A stretch of 64,000 bases of DNA from Candidatus Magnetominusculus xianensis (GCA_001541255.1 LNQR01000001.1:1-64000), one strand, 5' to 3'; positions 19,870-28,987 are shown, counted from the stretch's first letter. Notes: generated by a model from the sequence alone, not told the origin. Translations and numbers: made by a program.

Positions 19870-21123
19870 TTAACAAATCCCTTTCAGGGCGCTCAAGGAG
19901 GCCGGACCCAGCAGTGTTATCACCTTTTTGGACGGATGTAAGAAGCCGTCTATGACATCACAGATATCTGAGAGTTTTACCTTATCAATGCCCCTTATGA
20001 TTGCCTGTGGCGGGTAGTATCTTCCATAGTATATCTCCTGTCTGGCTATGTTTTGCATCCTGCCAGAGGAGGATTCCATGTTAAGCAGGATGTTACCCTT
20101 TAACTGGCTCTTTGCCCTTTGGAGTTCCTTTTCTGTTAATGTGTCTTTCAGGGACTTTATTTCGTTTAATATCGTCTCAATGACTTCTACATATTTCTTT
20201 TTTCCAGTTGCCGCAAATATCCCAAACACACCTGTGTCATGGTATGACGACAAAAATGAGTATATCGTATAGGCAAGTCCACGGTTTTCCCTGATCTCCT
20301 GAAAAAGCCGCGAGCTTACACCAGCGCCAAGTATCGTGTTTAACAATAAAAATGGATAGCGCAGCATACTGTCCTGCTTTACACCCTTTACACCTATACA
20401 CAAATGCACCTCTGACAAGTCCTTCTTATGGACTTTAACACAACTGTTAAACTGCGCCGGTTGCTCCTCTTTGACTATTACCTGCTCTTTAGACTTATTT
20501 TTTTGAAATCCCAGCTTTTCATTAAACTGCCTTAATATAGATTCATAATCGATATTGCCAGCGGCGGAGATTACAATATCATTTACCCCATAGTGATTAT
20601 CCATATGCCTTACAAGGTCACCGCGCTCCAGTAGGTTCACCGTATCCTGAGTACCCAGTATATTCATTCCAAGGCCGTCTTTCCCCCATATATCCTCGTA
20701 AAACAGGTCATGGATGTATTCATCAGGGGTGTCTTCAACCATCTTTATCTCTTCGCCGATTATCTCCTGTTCCTTTTTTATGTCATCTTCCTGTAACAGT
20801 GAATTTAGATATATGTCAGAGAGTATGTCTATGCCCTGGCCAGTGAAATCTTTCAGGAGTTTTACGTAGAATGTGGTGTTTTCTCTGGACGTAAAGGCGT
20901 TGATGTCGCCGCCTATTGAGTCAATTTCTATTGCGATGTCCTTCTGTGTACGATGTTTTGTGCCCTTAAAAAGCATATGCTCAACGAAATGGGATATCCC
21001 GTTTTTGTCCAGCCGTTCATATCTCGCCCCAATCTTAACCCATATACCCATTGATACGGAGCGCACACCTGTCATCCGCTCCATTACTACCGGGATGCCG
21101 TTATCTAAAAAACCTTTTCTCAA
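19870..21123 (-). CDS. M16 (pitrilysin/MPP-like) zinc metallopeptidase
   Basis: The 417-residue protein has the inverted zinc motif HFVEH (H45, E48, H49) in GISHFVEHMLFKGT, followed by the downstream glutamate region EIIGEEIKMVEDTP. It is the single-subunit-length bacterial homologue of the mitochondrial processing peptidase. The start is TTG 21123 with GAGGGGAGA upstream. In many bacteria this gene follows rpsO-pnp, as here, but two terminator-like hairpins and a 60-bp repeat now separate it from pnp. The substrate is unknown. Confidence 0.92.
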   Translation of the reverse strand: MRKGFLDNGIPVVMERMTGVRSVSMGIWVKIGARYERLDKNGISHFVEHMLFKGTKHRTQKDIAIEIDSIGGDINAFTSRENTTFYVKLLKDFTGQGIDILSDIYLNSLLQEDDIKKEQEIIGEEIKMVEDTPDEYIHDLFYEDIWGKDGLGMNILGTQDTVNLLERGDLVRHMDNHYGVNDIVISAAGNIDYESILRQFNEKLGFQKNKSKEQVIVKEEQPAQFNSCVKVHKKDLSEVHLCIGVKGVKQDSMLRYPFLLLNTILGAGVSSRLFQEIRENRGLAYTIYSFLSSYHDTGVFGIFAATGKKKYVEVIETILNEIKSLKDTLTEKELQRAKSQLKGNILLNMESSSGRMQNIARQEIYYGRYYPPQAIIRGIDKVKLSDICDVIDGFLHPSKKVITLLGPASLSALKGIC

Positions 21124-21150
21124 GTTTCTCCCCTCTGAATTCTATTTAAT

Positions 21151-21176
21151 AAAAAAAAGGGATAATAGATTATCCC
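21151..21176 (-). terminator. strong intrinsic terminator or attenuator just upstream of the M16 gene
   Basis: On the minus strand GGGATAA pairs with TTATCCC across a four-base loop and is followed at once by eight Ts. It lies only 27 bases upstream of the TTG start of the M16 peptidase gene, with no room for a promoter between, so it must terminate or attenuate transcription entering that gene. Confidence 0.7.
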
Positions 21177-21223
21177 TCATCTTTACCTATGCCGCATATT
21201 TATTAATGGTCTCATAACCAACA

Positions 21224-21283
21224 TGAAGAATGAGGGCTCTGCCCTCAAACTCCCGGCAGGGAACCTGTCCCCTGCACCCCATC
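21224..21283 (-). repeat. 60-bp intergenic repeat, copy 2 (inverted)
   Basis: This is the inverted copy of 19771-19830, with a single mismatch, located between pnp and the M16 gene. The two copies bracket the M16 gene as a 60-bp inverted repeat. Confidence 0.9.
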
Positions 21284-21286
21284 TAA

Positions 21287-21303
21287 CGGGGCTTCGCCCC
21301 TTT
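21287..21303. terminator. short GC hairpin after pnp
   Basis: GGGGC and GCCCC (21288-21300) form a tight stem with a TTC loop directly after the pnp stop codon at 21308. A TTT follows on the plus strand. It probably ends or stabilises the rpsO-pnp transcript together with the adjacent repeat. Confidence 0.45.
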
Positions 21304-21307
21304 GAAT

Positions 21308-23407
21308 CTAGGTTGCAGTTTGTTTAGCAGCGTCTTTCATAGCTTCTTTACGGCTCAGTTTTATTTTGCCAGCCCTGTCTATCTCTATTACCTTTACCAC
21401 AACCTCATCGTCCTCTTTAAGCTCGTCGGTTACCTTGTTGACACGTTTGTCAGAGATTTGCGATATGTGTAAAAGCCCGTCCGTACCCGGGAGGATTTCT
21501 ACGAAGGCGCCGAAGTCCATTATCTTCTTGACCTTGCCCGTGTATATGCGCCCAACCTGAGCGTCTTCGACTATGCCCTCTACGATTGCCCTTGCCTTTG
21601 ACAGCGAGGCCTCGTCGTTTGAGGCTATGGTGACAATCCCCTCATCATTTATGTCTATCTTCACGCCCGTTTGCTCGATGATTCCCTTGATTACCTTGCC
21701 GCCTGAGCCGATTACGTCTTTTATCTTCTCAGCCTTTATTTTCATCTGGAATATCCTCGGTGCGTTCTTCGACAAGTCAGCGCGCGGTGCAGCGATTGCC
21801 TCACTTATCTTACCCAGTATGTGCAGCCTGCCAAGTCTTGCCTTTTCGAGTGCACCGATCATTATCTCTCTGCTGACACCTTTTATCTTTACATCCATTT
21901 GAAATGCAGTTATCCCTGTCGTAGTGCCTGACACCTTGAAATCCATATCTCCGAAGTGGTCCTCAAGACCTAATATATCAGTCAGCACCACAACCTTTTC
22001 GCCTTCTTTGATAAGCCCCATCGCAATGCCAGCAACAGGCGCCTTTATCGGCACACCGGCATCCATCAGGGCAAGCGTTGACCCGCATACCGAGGCCATC
22101 GACGACGACCCGTTGGACTCCAATATGTCTGACACGATGCGTATCGTGTATGGAAACTCATCAGCACCAGGGAGGACTGCCTTAATAGAGCGTTCAGCCA
22201 GTGCCCCATGTCCTATTTCTCTTCTACCGGGGGACCTCAACGGCTTCACCTCGCCAACACTAAACGGCGGGAAGTTATAGTGAAGCATAAAGGACTTGTA
22301 TGTATCGCCGTCGAGTGAGTCTACCCTTTGCTCGTCAGACGATGTCCCCAGGGTTACAGCGACAAGGGCCTGCGTCTCACCCCTTACAAACAGTGCAGAG
22401 CCGTGAGCACGCGGAAGCATGTTCAGATGACAGTCTATTTTTCTGACTTCATCCGTACCTCTGCCGTCTGCCCTTATGCCTTCGTTTAGGATTGAGTTTC
22501 TTACGAGGTCTTGCTCCAAGTGTTCGAAATATTTCGCGATTTCCCTGACATTGACTTCGGGGTCGGCGGTAGTCAGATGTTTGATTGTCTCATCGAGAAT
22601 ACCATCGAGGGTCTTTTGTCGTTTAAGTTTATCAGGGATTCTAATCGATTCCTGCATCTTTGCAATACAAGATTCTTTTACTGATGCGGCAAGGGCCTCG
22701 TTTTCTTTGACCTCGGCCACGGCGCGCTTTGGTTTGCCGACTTTCTCACGTAAAAGGTTTTGAGCGCCGATTATTTTTTTGATCTCTTCGTGGGCGCGGT
22801 CTATTGCCGCCACAAGCACATCTTCCGGTATTTCAAAACCGCCGCCTTCTACCATAGTCACGGCGTCAGCCGTGCCAGCAACAACCAGCGCCAAATCAAG
22901 CGAGGCCATCTCATCAAATCCGGGATTGATGACAATATTTCCATCAAGACGCCCTACCCTGACAGCCGCAACCGCGTCCTCAAACGGGATGTCTGAGATA
23001 AGTAACGCAGCCGATATTGCCGTTATGCCAAGTATGTCTGCAATGTTCTCATCGCCATAGGAAAGCACCGAGACGATGCCCTGCGTCTCTGAATTAAACC
23101 CCTTTTTGAACAACGGCCTTATTGGTCTGTCGATAAGGCGTGAGGTGAGGACTTCTTTTTCTGACAGCCTGCCCTCTCGTTTCAAAAATCCACCCGGTAT
23201 CTTACCGGCAGCATATGCCTTTTCGATATAATCTATCGTCAGTGGAAAGAAATCCTTTCCTTCGACGGTTGTCCTAGAGGCTACAGCGGTTGCCAGCACC
23301 ATCGTATCACCATACCTGGCAACGACGGAACCATCCGCCTGCTTGGCTATAAGCCCTGTCTCCAATATCAGATTCTTTTCGCTGATTATGACGTCTGTAG
23401 ATGTCAA
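21308..23407 (-). CDS. pnp: polyribonucleotide nucleotidyltransferase (PNPase)
   Basis: The 699-residue enzyme degrades RNA 3' to 5' with phosphate, as a ring-shaped trimer in the degradosome or alone. Two RNase PH domains flank a helical linker; the second carries FMLHYNFPPFSVGE and GRREIGHGALAERS. A KH domain (VIGSGGKVIKGI) and an S1 domain (GRIYTGKVKKIMDFGAFVEI) close the protein. The length is normal. It lies 11 bp downstream of rpsO, the classic arrangement in which RNase III processing of the leader controls pnp. Confidence 0.98.
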   Translation of the reverse strand: MTSTDVIISEKNLILETGLIAKQADGSVVARYGDTMVLATAVASRTTVEGKDFFPLTIDYIEKAYAAGKIPGGFLKREGRLSEKEVLTSRLIDRPIRPLFKKGFNSETQGIVSVLSYGDENIADILGITAISAALLISDIPFEDAVAAVRVGRLDGNIVINPGFDEMASLDLALVVAGTADAVTMVEGGGFEIPEDVLVAAIDRAHEEIKKIIGAQNLLREKVGKPKRAVAEVKENEALAASVKESCIAKMQESIRIPDKLKRQKTLDGILDETIKHLTTADPEVNVREIAKYFEHLEQDLVRNSILNEGIRADGRGTDEVRKIDCHLNMLPRAHGSALFVRGETQALVAVTLGTSSDEQRVDSLDGDTYKSFMLHYNFPPFSVGEVKPLRSPGRREIGHGALAERSIKAVLPGADEFPYTIRIVSDILESNGSSSMASVCGSTLALMDAGVPIKAPVAGIAMGLIKEGEKVVVLTDILGLEDHFGDMDFKVSGTTTGITAFQMDVKIKGVSREIMIGALEKARLGRLHILGKISEAIAAPRADLSKNAPRIFQMKIKAEKIKDVIGSGGKVIKGIIEQTGVKIDINDEGIVTIASNDEASLSKARAIVEGIVEDAQVGRIYTGKVKKIMDFGAFVEILPGTDGLLHISQISDKRVNKVTDELKEDDEVVVKVIEIDRAGKIKLSRKEAMKDAAKQTAT

Positions 23408-23418
23408 TATTTTCTCCT

Positions 23419-23688
23419 CTATTTTCTAATTCCTAACCGTTCGATTAGCGATTTATAACGTTTTATGTCTGTTGTTTTCAGATAGTCGAGGAGTTTTTTT
23501 CTCCTTGCAACTATCTTTAGAAGTCCACGCCGCGAGTGATGGTCTTTCGTATGGGTCTTGAAATGCTCGGACAAGTACTTCATTCTGTCGCTCAAGAGGG
23601 CTATCTGGACTTCCGGTGAGCCAGTATCCTTCTCATGTATCTTGTAATCCTTGATCATCGTATGCTTAGTCTCTTTCGTTTGAGACAC
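23419..23688 (-). CDS. rpsO: 30S ribosomal protein S15
   Basis: The 89-residue protein has the complete S15 signature, including [16 protein letters not shown], the DHHSRRGLL turn and the C-terminal [13 protein letters not shown]15 binds the central domain of 16S rRNA and helps to form intersubunit bridge B4. It starts at GTG 23688 with AGGGGTGA upstream. It is the first gene of rpsO-pnp. Confidence 0.97.
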   Translation of the reverse strand: MSQTKETKHTMIKDYKIHEKDTGSPEVQIALLSDRMKYLSEHFKTHTKDHHSRRGLLKIVARRKKLLDYLKTTDIKRYKSLIERLGIRK

Positions 23689-23838
23689 AGTATCACCCCT
23701 TTTATTTATTAGTTGTATGCCTCGTTACATAGTACTGCCAGCATCTTACTAAGACTAACATATTCGATATAAATATGTAAAGAAACCGCTGCAAATTAAT
23801 TTATTTTACTATCACCACCACAATCTTCTGCTGTGAAT

Positions 23839-23988
23839 TCAATTTTTTTTGAGCAGCCTCCCGTCGTACCACGTGCTGTCCAGCGTATAATTTTCCTTGA
23901 CCCAGTCAGGAATGCCAACCGGGCTTATGTACATTGCACACAGATAGTTTATATAATAGTACATGTGGCGGCGGTTGCGCTCAAAGAC
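23839..23988 (-). pseudogene. possible decayed C-terminal gene fragment
   Basis: This minus-strand frame encodes about 49 residues, including HMYYYINYLCAMYISP and a tail TWYDGRLLKKN before TGA. It reads like the end of a real membrane or enzyme protein, but a stop codon (23989-23991) cuts it off upstream and no start codon fits well. It fills the gap upstream of the rpsO promoter. The family was not identified, so this is only a candidate relic. Confidence 0.3.
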
Positions 23989-24010
23989 TCAGGCAGCGGC
24001 TTGTTTGTGA

Positions 24011-24538
24011 ATGAAAAATTTAGACCTATCGGATTTGGGAAAGGGAGAAATCCCTGCTTTGACAAGGCATTTTGGTTCAATATTGGCCGAATGTGCGGCG
24101 GTGTGCCTTGAAGAGCAGGGGAATTACACTGGTGTTGGATTAAAAGTCGAGGGCGATTACGAGGAATTATTTAAACTCACGCTGCCGGAGGTTACACAGC
24201 AGATGAGAAATTGTTATAATGATAGGGAGGTGGCAACTGAGCATGGTGCATATGGGGTGGCAATTATGCTGATTCTTTCTCTGACTGAATATACGATTAT
24301 TGAAAGATCGAGAAAGGGCACTGCCTTTGACTATTGGTTAGGAAAGAAGGGTGATAATTATCTTTTCAATAATCGGGCACGTCTGGAAGTGTCGGGAATA
24401 CGTAAAGGTGACGACAGCGATATAATAAACAGATCAAGGATTAAAATAATACGTTTAATAAAACAGATAGAATCAATTCCAACTTTTATAATAATTGTAG
24501 AGTTCAGTAAGCCAAAGTCAAATATAAAGAAACTATGA
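24011..24538 (+). CDS. conserved protein of unknown function, first of a coupled pair
   Basis: The 175-residue product is soluble. It has an N-terminal helix region (IPALTRHFGSILAECAAVCLEEQG), then TEHGAYGVAIMLI and a conserved-looking core IIERSRKGTAFDYWLG followed by ARLEVSGI. The D--E-V-S spacing in that core is reminiscent of restriction-nuclease-like (PD-(D/E)XK) folds, but this is only a guess. Its stop overlaps the start of the next gene (ATGA). I believe the pair occurs together in cyanobacteria and other phyla; no function is known to me. Confidence 0.75.
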   Translation: MKNLDLSDLGKGEIPALTRHFGSILAECAAVCLEEQGNYTGVGLKVEGDYEELFKLTLPEVTQQMRNCYNDREVATEHGAYGVAIMLILSLTEYTIIERSRKGTAFDYWLGKKGDNYLFNNRARLEVSGIRKGDDSDIINRSRIKIIRLIKQIESIPTFIIIVEFSKPKSNIKKL

Positions 24539-24945
24539 ACGAAGTGATGACAACGCATAGAAAGGCTATGGATTACGCAGAGGAGGCCTTTTACTTTAAG
24601 CTCAAAGGAAACCCTGAGAGAGCGAAGGAGTTGTTTTTGCTTGCGTTTGAGTTAGAGCGAGAGGCGGCGGAATCATATAAAGAATCTGCGGTTGAGCCAA
24701 CGAGGTCTGTCTTATATCGCAGTGCAGCAACTCTTGCCTTTGATTGTGATGATTTTATTGAAGCGAAACGTTTAGCCGAAACTGCGCTCTCAGGCAGCCC
24801 ACCAGAAGAAATCGCGCAGGAATTAATTGATTTACTTAGAGAAATATATTTTAAATGCCATCCCGACGAAGAAGGCGGCCTTCCAATAGAGTCAATCCTA
24901 TTAAGAGGGGAAATGGCTGCTGCCAGTGAACCCGAACATATTTAA
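24535..24945 (+). CDS. TPR-like helical protein, second of a coupled pair
   Basis: The 136-residue product is almost wholly helical, with two or three TPR-like hairpins: AEEAFYFKLKGNPERAKELFLLAFELE, RSVLYRSAATLAFDCDDFIEAKRLAETAL and PPEEIAQELIDLL. It would serve as a binding partner of the preceding protein. The ATGA overlap shows coupled translation and suggests a fixed stoichiometry, as in toxin-antitoxin or enzyme-inhibitor pairs. The next gene begins inside its 3' end. Confidence 0.78.
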   Translation: MNEVMTTHRKAMDYAEEAFYFKLKGNPERAKELFLLAFELEREAAESYKESAVEPTRSVLYRSAATLAFDCDDFIEAKRLAETALSGSPPEEIAQELIDLLREIYFKCHPDEEGGLPIESILLRGEMAAASEPEHI

Positions 24946-26353
24946 TACTTATACACATAGTCGCATCAAATACTATGACGCGCTGGCCCGCCGTGCTGAC
25001 AGCACTCCAGGACTTGGCAGGTACTATCGCCGCAGGGTCATAGAGATTTACAGGCAGTTAGTTGGTGAGGGGCTTAGGGTCATCGAACTCGGCTCGGCAC
25101 AAGGGGAGCTGCTCTCGGCACTGAAGCCATCCTATGGAGTTGGCGTAGATTTCTCAGAGGAGATGGTAAAGCGCGCCCGTGCCTCGTATCCCCACATTAA
25201 CTTCATATGCAGCGACGCACATTTTCTCAATATAGAAGAGAAATTCGATGTAGTTATCCTCTCAGACCTGCTTCATGACTTGTGGGACGTAGAGGCAGTG
25301 TTTAATCAAATATCAAGGCTTACCGCGCCGCACACAAGGATAATGATTAATGTATACAGCCGCCTTTGGGAGATGCCCCTGAAGTTGGCCTCTGCTCTGG
25401 GATTGACTCATCCGCGCATAGAGCAAAACTGGCTCACGGTGGAGGATATTTCAAATATGCTCTACCTGCAGGACTTCGAGCTCATCGCACGCAGACGCGA
25501 GATACTGTGGCCAATGCCAGGGCTGCTCATAAGCAGTCTCTTAAATCGCGGTCTTGTCAAGACGTGGCCCATTAGTGAGTTTGCGCTGTCGAATTTTATT
25601 GTCTGCCGCCCTATGCCGGAGAAAATCGATGTTCAGCCAGTTGTATCAGTAGTAGTCCCGGCCCGGAATGAGGCCGGGAATATTGCGTCTATTTTCGAGA
25701 GGACGCCCCAGATGGGAAAATCTACAGAGTTAATCTTCGTAGAAGGCCACTCCACTGACAACACATACGAGGTTATCACAGATGAAATTTTAAAACACCC
25801 TGACGTAAATGCAAGCGTCTACCGGCAGAGCGGCAAGGGCAAGGGCGACGCCGTGCGCCTCGGTTTTGAGCGGGCAGCAGGGGATGTCCTGATGATTCTC
25901 GATGCCGATATGACAGTAGCCCCCGAAGACCTGCCCAGATTTTACCATGCCATCTACACAGGCAAGGGTGAGTTCATAAACGGCGTCCGGCTTGTTTACT
26001 CAATGGAGGACAACGCAATGCGCTTTTTTAATCAAATCGGGAATAAGTTTTTCAGCCTTGCCTTTTCGTGGCTCTTAGGGCAGCCGATAAAAGATACCCT
26101 CTGCGGCACTAAGGTTATTCGAAAAAAAGATTACGAAAAAATCGCCTTAAACAGGCCGTACTTCGGCGACTTTGACCCCTTTGGCGACTTTGACATGCTT
26201 TTCGGCGCAGCCAAATTAAACCTGAAAATCGTCGAAATGCCCATCAGATACAGACAGCGCACATACGGCACCACAAACATCCAACGCTGGCGCCACGGCT
26301 GGATGCTCCTGAAAATGGTGCTATTTGCCGCAAGCCGCATTAAGTTCGTATAA
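24926..26353 (+). CDS. bifunctional SAM methyltransferase/family 2 glycosyltransferase
   Basis: The 475-residue fusion has an N-terminal class I methyltransferase domain (about 20-200; SAM motif VIELGSAQGE near 52-61) and a C-terminal GT2 domain (about 230-475). The latter has VSVVVPARNEAGNI, an LDADMT metal/nucleotide site and a DPFGDFDMLFGA region, resembling dolichyl-phosphate-mannose-type transferases. No long membrane domain is evident. The GTG start at 24926 overlaps the preceding gene by 20 bases and has no clear ribosome-binding site, so it is provisional. It begins the surface-glycan cluster. Confidence 0.88.
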   Translation: MNPNIFNTYTHSRIKYYDALARRADSTPGLGRYYRRRVIEIYRQLVGEGLRVIELGSAQGELLSALKPSYGVGVDFSEEMVKRARASYPHINFICSDAHFLNIEEKFDVVILSDLLHDLWDVEAVFNQISRLTAPHTRIMINVYSRLWEMPLKLASALGLTHPRIEQNWLTVEDISNMLYLQDFELIARRREILWPMPGLLISSLLNRGLVKTWPISEFALSNFIVCRPMPEKIDVQPVVSVVVPARNEAGNIASIFERTPQMGKSTELIFVEGHSTDNTYEVITDEILKHPDVNASVYRQSGKGKGDAVRLGFERAAGDVLMILDADMTVAPEDLPRFYHAIYTGKGEFINGVRLVYSMEDNAMRFFNQIGNKFFSLAFSWLLGQPIKDTLCGTKVIRKKDYEKIALNRPYFGDFDPFGDFDMLFGAAKLNLKIVEMPIRYRQRTYGTTNIQRWRHGWMLLKMVLFAASRIKFV

Positions 26354-26458
26354 AGTAAACCTCTCCTGCTGTGAAAATTTGATCATCGGCAATACTGTCC
26401 AAAATGCTTTGCATAATCTACATATACTGTGTTAGAATTTCTCTAAACACTGCCGACT

Positions 26459-27589
26459 ATGAAACCACAGACTGCCGTCATAATTTGCAACTGGAACAAG
26501 AAGGACTACCTGTTACAGTGCATTGATTCGGTATTAAACCAGACATACCGGGCAATCGACGTCTATGTCGTGGATAATGCCTCTGATGACGGCTCTGCAG
26601 GGGCGGTCAAAGACACATACGGTAGTACGGTTAAACTTATCGAAAATGAAACGAACATGGGCGGCTCCGGCGGCTTTAATACGGGGATTACTGCCGCCAT
26701 GCACTCAGACTATGAATTTCTGCATCTCCTTGACAACGACACAAGGGCCGAATCTGACGCCATTGAAACCCTCGTTGACTTTATGATTAAACACCCGGAG
26801 GCCGCTATTGCCGGTTCCAAACTCTACTATATGGACGGCACGCCCGGCACTGTTCAGGAGTTCGGTGCATGGCTTGACTGGCAGGCTGCGTTTATCAGAC
26901 CAAATAGAAAAAACTATTCAGAAACGGCTCACGGCGAGTTGAACGATGACATAGAGGTTGACTACGTACCGGCGTGTTCGCTTATCGTGCGAACAGGGGC
27001 CGTCAAAAAAACCGGACTTCTCGACGAAAGTTATTTCCTCTACTGGGACGATATGGACTGGGCTTGGAGAATGAAATTAAATGGATATAAAATCTTTGCA
27101 GCGGCCAAATCCAAAGTCTCACACGCGATGAGTATATCAAGTAAAAAAAATCTCCTCACTACATACTATTTTTGGAGAAACAGGGTGAGGTTCTTCAGGA
27201 AATACGGGACTACCGCAACAATCGAAGCCTTGCTTGATGACTGCTTTACGGCCATATATACTTGTACTGCGTTTAATAAAACGAATACTAAGGAGATAAT
27301 CTACCGTGCGGTCATTGACGGACTCAAAGACATCGGCAGCAGGGCCGATTTTAAAAATAATGCCCCTGAACTTATATTGGACTCACCTGCCGTACTAACA
27401 ATGAATAACGCAAGCCCGGTCAGCGTAGGTCATGTGATTTTAGACGCAGATGCTGTTGATGACACAGTCACCTATATTGACGGCTATGGAAACACCATAG
27501 CAGCGGCTGAGGCGTGGAAACTTAAGCTGGCCTACCCTGCCGCTAAAGCTGGGTTTATTGATGAGCTAAGGAGGCAAAATCTTGTCTGA
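26459..27589 (+). CDS. family 2 glycosyltransferase (rhamnosyltransferase-like)
   Basis: The 376-residue GT2 enzyme starts with TAVIICNWNKKDYLLQCIDS and carries the conserved VVDNASDDGS, the LLDNDT metal-binding site and YFLYWDDMDWAWRMK, which typifies rhamnosyl- and galactofuranosyl-transferases acting on O-antigen or cell-surface polymers. The C-terminal 90 residues are extra and lack a recognisable domain. It overlaps the next GT2 gene by eight bases. Confidence 0.88.
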   Translation: MKPQTAVIICNWNKKDYLLQCIDSVLNQTYRAIDVYVVDNASDDGSAGAVKDTYGSTVKLIENETNMGGSGGFNTGITAAMHSDYEFLHLLDNDTRAESDAIETLVDFMIKHPEAAIAGSKLYYMDGTPGTVQEFGAWLDWQAAFIRPNRKNYSETAHGELNDDIEVDYVPACSLIVRTGAVKKTGLLDESYFLYWDDMDWAWRMKLNGYKIFAAAKSKVSHAMSISSKKNLLTTYYFWRNRVRFFRKYGTTATIEALLDDCFTAIYTCTAFNKTNTKEIIYRAVIDGLKDIGSRADFKNNAPELILDSPAVLTMNNASPVSVGHVILDADAVDDTVTYIDGYGNTIAAAEAWKLKLAYPAAKAGFIDELRRQNLV

Positions 27590-28475
27590 GAGCAATACAC
27601 CCCTTGTCAGCGCCGTAATAGTTTCCTATAACCGGAGGGATGACCTGCGTGAAACACTTCAAATGCTCTGCCAGCAGAATTATAAAAATATAGAGATAAT
27701 CGTCGTTGACAATGCCTCTGCCGATGGCACAGATGAGATGATTGGCGGCTTAGGGCTGTCAAATCTGCGGCTCATTCAGATGGAGAAAAACTTAGGCGTA
27801 AAGGCGTATAACATGGGGTTTGAGGCAGCACGAGGGGAATATATTCTGATTCTTGACGATGATTCTTTCCCAGCCCATAACGCACTTGAAAGAATGATAG
27901 ATAAATTTAACCGCTATCCCGCCATTGGCATAATCTCTTTTACCGTAAAAGACTATTCGACATTTAAGGATTCACCTGACGTAACAGACTCAAACGAACA
28001 GGAGCCAGCCTTCAGCGACGACTACATAATGTCATTTCACGGGGCGGGTGCCGGTGTCCGCCGAGAGGTACTTAAAAAGGCAGGCGGCTATCCAGAGGAA
28101 TTCTTCCTGTATTTTAACGAGACCGACATGGCCCTTCGCGTCTGGAACGCGGGCTTCAGAATCGAGAGTTTCCCTGACATCGTCTGTTTCCATAAGAGTT
28201 CCCAAATCAACAGGACATCAACGCGCGGGCCGTTTTACTATACCAGAAATATATTCTGGGTGATATGGAAAAATTACCCGGGCGTGTTGATGTGGAAGGC
28301 TACGTTGTTGATGCTCTATTATGTGTTTTATTATTCCTTCGAGCAGCGCACTTTAATATATATCAGGGCACTTTTTGACGCGGTCATTAACGCTGGTAAA
28401 ATTACACGCTCCCCAATTCAAATTGCAAAGAGGTTCAGAATGCACTATAAGACCCCTTTTACGATGTACAGATGA
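27582..28475 (+). CDS. family 2 glycosyltransferase
   Basis: The 297-residue GT2 enzyme has VSAVIVSYNRRDDL at the start, VVDNASADGT, the LDDDSF metal site, and FFLYFNETDMALRVWNAGF in the acceptor region. It begins at TTG 27582 with AAGGAGG eight bases upstream, inside the 3' end of the previous glycosyltransferase gene. The acceptor is unknown; the cluster context points to a surface polysaccharide. Confidence 0.88.
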   Translation: MSESNTPLVSAVIVSYNRRDDLRETLQMLCQQNYKNIEIIVVDNASADGTDEMIGGLGLSNLRLIQMEKNLGVKAYNMGFEAARGEYILILDDDSFPAHNALERMIDKFNRYPAIGIISFTVKDYSTFKDSPDVTDSNEQEPAFSDDYIMSFHGAGAGVRREVLKKAGGYPEEFFLYFNETDMALRVWNAGFRIESFPDIVCFHKSSQINRTSTRGPFYYTRNIFWVIWKNYPGVLMWKATLLMLYYVFYYSFEQRTLIYIRALFDAVINAGKITRSPIQIAKRFRMHYKTPFTMYR

Positions 28476-28987
28476 TGAAAAACATCCTCGTCATCAGGTG
28501 TACAAATCTCCAGCACCTTGACAAGGTGTTTTCTAAGCTCAGGACAGAATTCCCGGGCGCAAAGACCGCCCTTCTTACTCATCGGCACGGCGCGCTTCAG
28601 GCGGCTGACTACACTGATACTGTCATTGTCTATCCATACATAGAAAACTACGGTTTTTTCCGCAGAGTTAAATCACTGAATGACATGGGCTTCGACGCAA
28701 TAGTAGTACCGGTTGGAAACGTAAGCGGCTCAGGGTTTTTAAACGTATTCCTGTTCACGCTGACAATTAAGGCCAGGTCGCGTTTTATGTGCAATCTGCC
28801 GCTTGAGCTTAAACCCCTGTCCAGATTAAAAATCATAGGTCTGATGCTTAGAAACAGCTTATACACGCTGGCCTCACTGGTACTGTCGGCGGCGGCAGGC
28901 GCCATATTATTGGTTGGCTGGCCTGTGTTTGCTCTATTGACCAAGGGCAGGAAGAAAGGTCAAATTGCCACAAAAAACAAATACTAA
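28472..28987 (+). CDS. small membrane protein with heptosyltransferase-like N-terminus
   Basis: The 171-residue protein begins with MKNILVIRCTNLQHLDKVFSKLRTEFPGA, resembling the first Rossmann strand of family 9 glycosyltransferases, but it is far too short for a complete enzyme. A hydrophobic segment (about 135-157, LASLVLSAAAGAILLVGWPVF) anchors it to the membrane, with a basic tail after it. It overlaps both neighbours, so it is part of the glycan operon. It may be an accessory subunit. Confidence 0.65.
   Translation: MMKNILVIRCTNLQHLDKVFSKLRTEFPGAKTALLTHRHGALQAADYTDTVIVYPYIENYGFFRRVKSLNDMGFDAIVVPVGNVSGSGFLNVFLFTLTIKARSRFMCNLPLELKPLSRLKIIGLMLRNSLYTLASLVLSAAAGAILLVGWPVFALLTKGRKKGQIATKNKY

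Noticed and set aside
23833-24111. 92-codon plus-strand frame before the 24011 gene
   Set aside because: It has no ribosome-binding site, looks unlike any protein, and overlaps both a more protein-like minus-strand frame and the 24011 start.
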